Source: Methanoculleus sp.
Lineage (GTDB): Archaea > Halobacteriota > Methanomicrobia > Methanomicrobiales > Methanoculleaceae
Direction: 5' to 3'
NCBI RefSeq assembly: GCF_020696975.1
Contig: NZ_JAJGBK010000019.1
Span: 1 to 64,000, forward strand
DNA: 64,000 nucleotides
The position numbers were made by a program, and so were the translations under genes. Positions 59,064 through 64,000 of the stretch are shown here, in pieces (positions within the stretch are counted from its first letter, which is position 1; each line of letters starts with the position of its first letter). Below the pieces are notes generated by a model that did no database searches, had not been told where the DNA came from, and was given only the letters and a program-made list of their open reading frames with translations.

Positions 59064-60224
59064 ATGCTCAACCGCCCCGCCGCTGTGCTTCTCCTCCTCG
59101 CGGTCTGCACTGCGGGCTGCACGTCGGCCCCGGATACCACGGACGCCGTCAACCGGACCCTTGACTCCCTCACCCTCGATGAGAAGATCGGGCAGATGCT
59201 CCTCGTCGGGTTCCGCGGCTACACCGCTGATGACGACTCGCAGATCGCCCGCGACATCGCGGCCGGGCGCGTCGGCGGGGTGATCCTCTTCGATCGGGAC
59301 GTGGCGCTCGGCAGTAACGAGCGTAACATCAACAACCCCGCCCAGGTCCGGGCCCTGACCGCCTCGCTCCGGGGCTACGCCGGGAAAGTCCCGATCTTCA
59401 TCGCCGTCGACCAGGAGGGTGGGGCGGTCTGCCGGCTGAAGGAGGCCCGCGGGTTCCCGGCGACCGTCTCCGCCCGGTCGCTCGGCGACCTGAACAACGA
59501 GACCGCCACCCGCGAGGCCGGGCAGGCGCTCGCGGCGATGGTCGCTGAGAGCGGGTTCAACCTGAACTTCGCGCCGGTCGTCGACATTGACGTCAACCCC
59601 GACTCGCCGGCGATCGGCCGGCTCAACCGGAGTTTCTCTGCGAACGCCACCGTCGTCGCCGACAACGCACGCTGGGTCATCGAGGAGCACCACCGGCAGG
59701 GCGTGATGACGGCGATCAAGCACTATCCTGGCCACGGGAGCGCCCTGACCGATACGCATGAGGGGTTTGCCGACGTCACGGAGACCTGGAGCGAGGAGGA
59801 GCTCCAGCCCTACCGTGACCTCATCGGCCGCGACCTGCCCGACATGGTGATGACCGCCCACGTCTACAACGCCGGGATCGATCCCGACTGCCCGGCGACA
59901 CTCTCAGAGGCGACGGTCACCGGCATCCTCCGCGAGCGGCTCGGCTACCAGGGCGTAGTTGTCACGGACGCGATGGATATGGGGGCTATCCACGACACCT
60001 ATGATCTTCGGGAGTCGCTGAAACTCTCGATCAACGCCGGGTGTGATATCTTCCTCTTCGCAAACAACCTGGTCTACGATGAGTTGATCGCACAGAAGGC
60101 CGTCGGGATCGTGAAGGAACTCGTCGAGTCGGGAGAGATCTCCGAAGATCGTATCGACGAGTCCTGCGGCCGGATCCTCAGGCTGAAGATGGAGTACCTG
60201 GACGGGGGAGCAGTGATGCCCTGA
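59064..60224 (+). CDS. Family 3 glycoside hydrolase, NagZ-like beta-N-acetylhexosaminidase, lipoprotein
   Basis: This 386-residue protein has a lipoprotein signal (LLLLAVCTAGC) and a GH3 core: TLDEKIGQMLLVGFRGY, IFIAVDQEGGAVCRL, the NagZ-type histidine region KHYPGHGSALTDTHEGFADV near residue 218 and the nucleophile in VVVTDAMDMGAI near residue 302. NagZ enzymes remove N-acetylglucosamine from peptidoglycan or chitin-derived sugars. Methanogens of this order lack murein, so the target is more likely exopolysaccharide, glycoprotein or bacterial debris; that is inference. It stands alone after a 59-base gap. Confidence 0.9.
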   Translation: MLNRPAAVLLLLAVCTAGCTSAPDTTDAVNRTLDSLTLDEKIGQMLLVGFRGYTADDDSQIARDIAAGRVGGVILFDRDVALGSNERNINNPAQVRALTASLRGYAGKVPIFIAVDQEGGAVCRLKEARGFPATVSARSLGDLNNETATREAGQALAAMVAESGFNLNFAPVVDIDVNPDSPAIGRLNRSFSANATVVADNARWVIEEHHRQGVMTAIKHYPGHGSALTDTHEGFADVTETWSEEELQPYRDLIGRDLPDMVMTAHVYNAGIDPDCPATLSEATVTGILRERLGYQGVVVTDAMDMGAIHDTYDLRESLKLSINAGCDIFLFANNLVYDELIAQKAVGIVKELVESGEISEDRIDESCGRILRLKMEYLDGGAVMP

Positions 60225-60399
60225 TACGGGCCGGGGGCGCTCGATCCGTTCTTCGCTGTACGGGCCCCGTTGCCGTGGCACTCCGCGACAAAGGCTGCTC
60301 GGTCACAGGAACTCCAACAAAAAACCATATCCGAACCGGTGCTGACGTATACCGCATCGGCTGTCGGCTGCGATCCCGGCGCCCGGACGAAGATCTATC

Positions 60400-62550
60400 A
60401 TGACCCCACGACCCCGGTTCCCTGGCCTCCTGGCGTTGTTCACGCTCATCGGTATCGTCACTCTCGGCATCTCTTCTGCAGGCTGCACCGCCGCACCCGA
60501 CCCCATCCGTGTTGGCGTCCTGCTGCCGGAGAACGGCTCGCTTGCCACGCACTCGCTCGACGGTCTCGGCTGGGCGGTGGATGCCCTGGAGCGGCAGGGC
60601 GGCCGGCCGGTCGAGCTCGTCTGCCGCGACACGAGCGCGGGGAACCTCACTGCGTACGCCGAGGACCTCGCCGGGCGCGATGATATCGACGTCATCATCG
60701 GCCCCGCGACGAGCGCGGACCTCATGGAGATCGCCCCCCTCGTCACCGGGCGGGGCAAACTCCTCATATCGCCGAGCGCCACCTCGGGCCTCGTCACGGC
60801 CGAATTCCAGGATAACGATCTCGTCTGGCGGACGTGCTCGGGCGACAGCGAGCAGTTGAAGGCGATCTTTGCCATCCTGCGCGAGAGCGGCGCAGAGAAC
60901 GTTTCGCTCGTCGCCGCGAACAACACCTACGGCACGACGTTCGCCCGGCTCGCCCCGGCGGCGGCGACGGTGGCCGGGATCCGGCTCACCGGGACGGCCT
61001 TCATCGAGGGGCCGGACGATCTTGCCGGGATCGCCGCCCGGCTCACCGCGGAGGGGCCCGATGTGGTTGTCGCCACCGTCTACCCCGAGGAGGCCGCCCG
61101 TCTCGCGGACGGTCTCGCAGGCTCCCGCGCCGGCCTCTTCCTCGCCGACGCCGGCCGCTCGCCCTACCTGATCGAGAGCCTCGGCGACCGGGCGGAGGGG
61201 ATATCGGGGACGTCGCTTGCCCCCGACCCCTCGACCGGCTACGCGATCGCCTACGAGGAGGTCTTCGGCGATGAGCCCCCGGCGTTTGCCGCACAGACCT
61301 ACGACGCCCTCCTCCTCGCCGTCTACACCGCGGCCCGGCAGGAGGCGGCCCCGGACGAGCCGCTCGCAGCCTCCCTCCGGTGGGTCGTCTCCGGCAACGG
61401 CGTCCCGAAGGGCTGGGACCCCCAGGAGGCCGCCGAGGCCGCGGCGATGATCCGGGCGGGTGGTCACCCGACGGTCACCGGGGCCTCCGGCCCCCTCCAG
61501 TTTGGCGACCGTCCCTCGGCCGGACCGCTCGTCGGCTACTACACCCGCTGGACGATCGAGGGCGGGGCGTTCTCCGAGAGCACCCCGGTCCCGTCCGCGG
61601 AGATAACCCCGCGCCTCCCCGGCCTCGCCGCGTCCGGCGGGGCTGTGGAGCGGCCGGTCGTCTGGATGGTCTACCCGCTCGCAAAGGGCGACCGGTCGTT
61701 TGCCGACTCGGCCTACCGGGGCCTCTTCCGGGCAGAGGAGTCGTTTGACGTCACGAAGAGGGAGTTCACCTACGCCGACCTCGCGCTCCTCGACGCCGTC
61801 TTTGCCGCCCAAAACTTCACCGAGAAGCCCGCCCTCGTCATCACTGAGGGGTTCCAGTTCACCGAGACCACCCGGGCGTGGGCGGAAGGAAACCCCGACA
61901 TCCGGTTCGTCACCCTCGAGCAGGCGGACTATGGCCTCCCGAACGCCTGCGACGCCGTGATGGTCCCGTATGGCGCGTCCTACCTCGCGGGTGTTATGGC
62001 GGCGAACATGACAGAGACGGGGAGGATCGGTGCGGTTGCCGGCGCCCCGGTCTCCGTCATCGAGCCCTTCGTCGAGGGGTTCAGCGCGGGGGCGGCAGCA
62101 TACGACCCGGCGGTGAACGTGACGGTCCGCTACGTCGCCGGGGGTTTTGAGGGGTTCGGGATGCCGGAGCGTGCGGGTGACCTTGCCCGCGACCTCCACA
62201 GCGAGGGCGTCGACGTCATCCTGATGATCGCGGGCTCCGGCAACACCGGGATCGTGGACGCTGCCCGGGAGACCGGGGACGTTTACCTCATCGGGGAGGA
62301 TACCGACCAGTCCTACCTCGCCCCGAACCTGGTGGTTGCGTCGGTGGTGAAGAACATCGACGCGATCGTCTACGACGCGGTGGAGGACGAGGTCACGGGC
62401 CGGTTCCGGGCCGGGCAGGAGGCCTGGACGCTCGTCGACGGTGGGACCGGGCTCTTTGTCTCCCCGCGGTTTGCCGGGTATGCGCCGGCCGACGGCTGGC
62501 ATGACCGGGCGGTCGCCGCGGAAGGAGAGTACCTGGCCAGGATGTGGTGA
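60400..62550 (+). CDS. Double periplasmic-binding lipoprotein: LivK-like domain fused to a BMP/PnrA-like domain
   Basis: This 716-residue lipoprotein (signal ending GISSAGC at residues 23-29) contains two different binding folds. Residues about 35-390 are a branched-chain amino acid (LivK) type domain: IRVGVLLPENGSLATHSLDG, VIIGPATSADLMEIAPLV, VSLVAANNTYGTTFARL. Residues about 410-700 are a BMP/PnrA-like basic membrane protein domain, as in nucleoside receptors: YGASYLAGVMAANMTETGRI, DVILMIAGSGNTGIVDAARE, GEDTDQSYLAPNLVVASVVK. No ABC ATPase or permease is adjacent, so it may serve a remote transporter or act as a receptor. A shadow ORF of similar length exists on the other strand. Confidence 0.88.
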   Translation: MTPRPRFPGLLALFTLIGIVTLGISSAGCTAAPDPIRVGVLLPENGSLATHSLDGLGWAVDALERQGGRPVELVCRDTSAGNLTAYAEDLAGRDDIDVIIGPATSADLMEIAPLVTGRGKLLISPSATSGLVTAEFQDNDLVWRTCSGDSEQLKAIFAILRESGAENVSLVAANNTYGTTFARLAPAAATVAGIRLTGTAFIEGPDDLAGIAARLTAEGPDVVVATVYPEEAARLADGLAGSRAGLFLADAGRSPYLIESLGDRAEGISGTSLAPDPSTGYAIAYEEVFGDEPPAFAAQTYDALLLAVYTAARQEAAPDEPLAASLRWVVSGNGVPKGWDPQEAAEAAAMIRAGGHPTVTGASGPLQFGDRPSAGPLVGYYTRWTIEGGAFSESTPVPSAEITPRLPGLAASGGAVERPVVWMVYPLAKGDRSFADSAYRGLFRAEESFDVTKREFTYADLALLDAVFAAQNFTEKPALVITEGFQFTETTRAWAEGNPDIRFVTLEQADYGLPNACDAVMVPYGASYLAGVMAANMTETGRIGAVAGAPVSVIEPFVEGFSAGAAAYDPAVNVTVRYVAGGFEGFGMPERAGDLARDLHSEGVDVILMIAGSGNTGIVDAARETGDVYLIGEDTDQSYLAPNLVVASVVKNIDAIVYDAVEDEVTGRFRAGQEAWTLVDGGTGLFVSPRFAGYAPADGWHDRAVAAEGEYLARMW

Positions 62551-62599
62551 TTGATATCCTCGCACGGCGATACCTGTATGCTGCACTGCGTGTGCACGG

Positions 62600-62986
62600 G
62601 TGATCACGACGACCTGGCAGGACTTCGCCATAACCGGCATCACGGTACTCTTCGCGGTCATGCTCGTGCCGCAGCTCCGCGACGTGATGACCCGCGGCGC
62701 CGTGCTGAACGTCTTCTCGGCGCTCACGACGAGCATCCTCGGCTATCTGCTGGCTGCGGTCTTTGCCACCCTGGGCCTCTGGGTCTCGGTCTTCGGCCAG
62801 GGGCTCGTCGCGACCGCGTGGCTGCTGCTTGCCTGCTTCTCGCTTCGGAACGTCCGCGACCACTCGTTCCCGGGCGCGACGCTCCTCTCCGTCGCCCTGG
62901 AGTTCCTCGCGATCTGGGCGCGAGGGGTGGCCTATCTCGTCGCGGGGGGCGTGAAGGGGCTCTTCACGCGGATAGAGCGGGACTGA
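62600..62986 (+). CDS. Small integral membrane protein
   Basis: This 128-residue protein has four hydrophobic segments (DFAITGITVLFAVMLVPQL, VFSALTTSILGYLLAAVFATL, WVSVFGQGLVATAWLLLAC, TLLSVALEFLAIWARGVAYL). I do not recognise a family. The start is a GTG at 62600, 50 bases after the double binding protein, without a strong ribosome-binding site. Its position makes a link with that receptor possible, but nothing in the sequence shows it. Confidence 0.65.
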   Translation: MITTTWQDFAITGITVLFAVMLVPQLRDVMTRGAVLNVFSALTTSILGYLLAAVFATLGLWVSVFGQGLVATAWLLLACFSLRNVRDHSFPGATLLSVALEFLAIWARGVAYLVAGGVKGLFTRIERD

Positions 62987-63231
62987 CCATCGACGAGGAC
63001 CCGTATCATGGGGATGGATACCCTCGGGCGCTCTTCCCCGCTCTCGTTTCTCCCTCCTCGTGAGGAAGGTTGCGCCCCAAAGAGCGAAAGGTGTCACCGT
63101 CGCGTTGACCCGCGTGGCCGCCGCTCCCCGGTGCAGCCGGACCACCCGTGGGGCCGGTAGAAGACGATCCGGGCAGATCTCTGAGCAAAATTATTCTTTT
63201 GGAGAAGAGAACGTTATCTGAGAGTGACAGT

Positions 63232-63474
63232 ATGGGGCCTGCGGCGGTAGGTAAGAGATCCGGCAGTGTTGAGGAGAGAGAGCCGGATGTGGCAGATGGT
63301 GTGCTGCTGACGAAAGACTGGATTGCTTTAATGATAAGCTGTATCGCGTCTACGTACTATGCGGTCATCCAGGACTTTTTTGAGGTTAACACCATCGTCG
63401 TTGTTGTATGGTCAATCCTGAACCTGGCATTGGTATACAGGGTCGTTGCCTCGATATACCGTTCAAAGAAGTAG
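63232..63474 (+). CDS. Small membrane protein, two segments
   Basis: This 80-residue protein has a charged N terminus (KRSGSVEEREPDVADG) and two hydrophobic segments, DWIALMISCIASTYYAVIQD and IVVVVWSILNLALVYRVVAS, ending RSKK. It lies alone in otherwise gene-poor sequence, after TTATTCTTTTGG, which may be its promoter. It is unrecognised; the size and layout are seen in holins and other small membrane effectors, but that is only a resemblance. Confidence 0.6.
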   Translation: MGPAAVGKRSGSVEEREPDVADGVLLTKDWIALMISCIASTYYAVIQDFFEVNTIVVVVWSILNLALVYRVVASIYRSKK

Positions 63475-63707
63475 TCACCCTGGACCCTTTTTTTGTCTGT
63501 GACGGTCGGCGTGAAGATGAATTGAGACCTCTCTCCATACGTCCTCGATAGCAACCAGCCAACGGTCTGGCCCTTCTGCAACACCGGTTCATCTGGCGGT
63601 GGGTTGGGGGCGGACCGCCCCCGTGCAGCCTCAACAAACTCTCTTCTCCAGGATCACTGCACCTCGTGCCTGGGGTCCGCCACATCCCCGGCGTATCGGC
63701 GGAGGAT

Positions 63708-64000
63708 ATGGAGATCGAGGAGGCTTTTTGCCTCTCGGGCGAGAAGGGTCGCCGGCTCCGCGTCCATCGTGCCGAAGGATTCGGCGACGAGCGGGCGGCT
63801 CTTCGTGATTACCTGCGGGGCGATGCACTGATGCGGCGGTTCTTCGAGGTCTTCCTCTTCGAGGACGTCTCTGCCGCCGACCGCCGCACCGACGACCTGT
63901 ACCTCGACGAGGTTCGGCGCTGCGATATCTATGTCGGATTGTTCGGGAGCGACTACGGCTCCGAGAACGCCGAAGGTCTCTCGCCGACCGAACGGGAGTT
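63708..64000 (+). CDS. DUF4062-type protein, 5' part only (runs off the window)
   Basis: The frame, open to the window end, has the DUF4062 pattern: ERAALRDYLRGDALMRRFFE, VFLFEDVSAADRRTDDLYLD, EVRRCDIYVGLFGSDYGSEN, then AEGLSPTERE. These domains sit at the N terminus of longer proteins, often with AlbA_2 or ATPase parts, linked to defence and signalling. The first 25 residues do not fit: the expected SS-x-x-K-x-F region is read in another frame (SIVPKD at about 63763-63780). The start may be damaged by two opposite one-base shifts. GGCGGAGGAT precedes the ATG. Confidence 0.65.
   Translation, partial: MEIEEAFCLSGEKGRRLRVHRAEGFGDERAALRDYLRGDALMRRFFEVFLFEDVSAADRRTDDLYLDEVRRCDIYVGLFGSDYGSENAEGLSPTERE

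Noticed and set aside
60178-62736. 852-codon open frame on the minus strand
   Set aside because: It is the shadow of the binding-protein fusion. GC-rich third positions keep the opposite frame open, and the protein is arginine/glycine/glutamate-rich with no family pattern.

Overview
The window is a GC-rich piece of a euryarchaeal chromosome, most likely a hydrogenotrophic methanogen of the order Methanomicrobiales (Methanoculleus-like). This placement is an inference. It rests on archaeal-only families (GatD/GatE, ribosomal protein L10e, archaeal-type SAM synthetase, DacZ, DUF2070, UPF0212, TreT), an ATP-dependent DNA ligase, TATA-type promoters (some probably leaderless), a PGF-CTERM-like sorting signal, and a partial TCA set of the kind methanogens use to make 2-oxoglutarate. 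No methanogenesis gene lies in the window itself.

Region 1 (1-11.6 kb, all minus strand): an ABC transporter of the nitrate/sulfonate/taurine type, ribosomal protein L10e, then a tightly coupled operon of two-subunit fumarate hydratase, four-subunit 2-oxoglutarate:ferredoxin oxidoreductase (korDABC) and succinyl-CoA synthetase (sucCD). These enzymes carry malate through fumarate and, with a fumarate reductase not seen here, succinyl-CoA to 2-oxoglutarate. The c-di-AMP synthase dacZ overlaps sucD by 4 bases, and SAM synthetase follows.

Region 2 (11.9-22.6 kb, mostly plus strand) is housekeeping: argH-gatD-gatE, a small RGG-rich protein, a cluster of conserved archaeal genes (helical protein, nitroreductase, UPF0212, PfkB kinase, DUF2070), an aminotransferase and a convergent cupin gene.

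Region 3 (22.8-30.2 kb) starts at tRNA-Leu(UAA) and is an eroding accessory region. It holds a NYN-domain protein, a HEAT-repeat remnant, two MntA/HepT toxin-antitoxin pairs (one hepT broken by a frameshift and by a 45-bp double-hairpin insertion), a secreted-type beta-domain protein, a truncated RidA with a duplicated 3' end, a SnoaL-like protein and a PD-(D/E)XK nuclease-like protein. Short perfect hairpins with 3-nt loops recur here, along with two sets of short tandem repeats.

Region 4 (30.2-43 kb): two large convergent PAS histidine kinases, the first split by a one-base shift in a G6 tract, then a DUF3887-like lipoprotein, a large-subunit catalase, and an aldehyde dehydrogenase/class III aminotransferase pair.

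Region 5 (43-54.2 kb): DNA ligase-PolX repair pair, FKBP isomerase, FkbM-like methyltransferase, trehalose synthase TreT, a 630-base gene-free stretch with three consecutive strong hairpins, a DEAD-box RNA helicase, a uracil-DNA-glycosylase-like protein, Hsp20 and an MBL-fold hydrolase.

Region 6 (54.2-64 kb): a truncated HepT, a GNAT acetyltransferase, an XRE-ImmA/PIN-domain pair with a perfect inverted repeat centred on its TATA box, a membrane/lipoprotein operon beginning with a tiny PGF-CTERM-like ORF, a NagZ-like lipoprotein, an unusual LivK-BMP double binding-protein fusion, small membrane proteins, and the start of a DUF4062-type gene cut by the window end.
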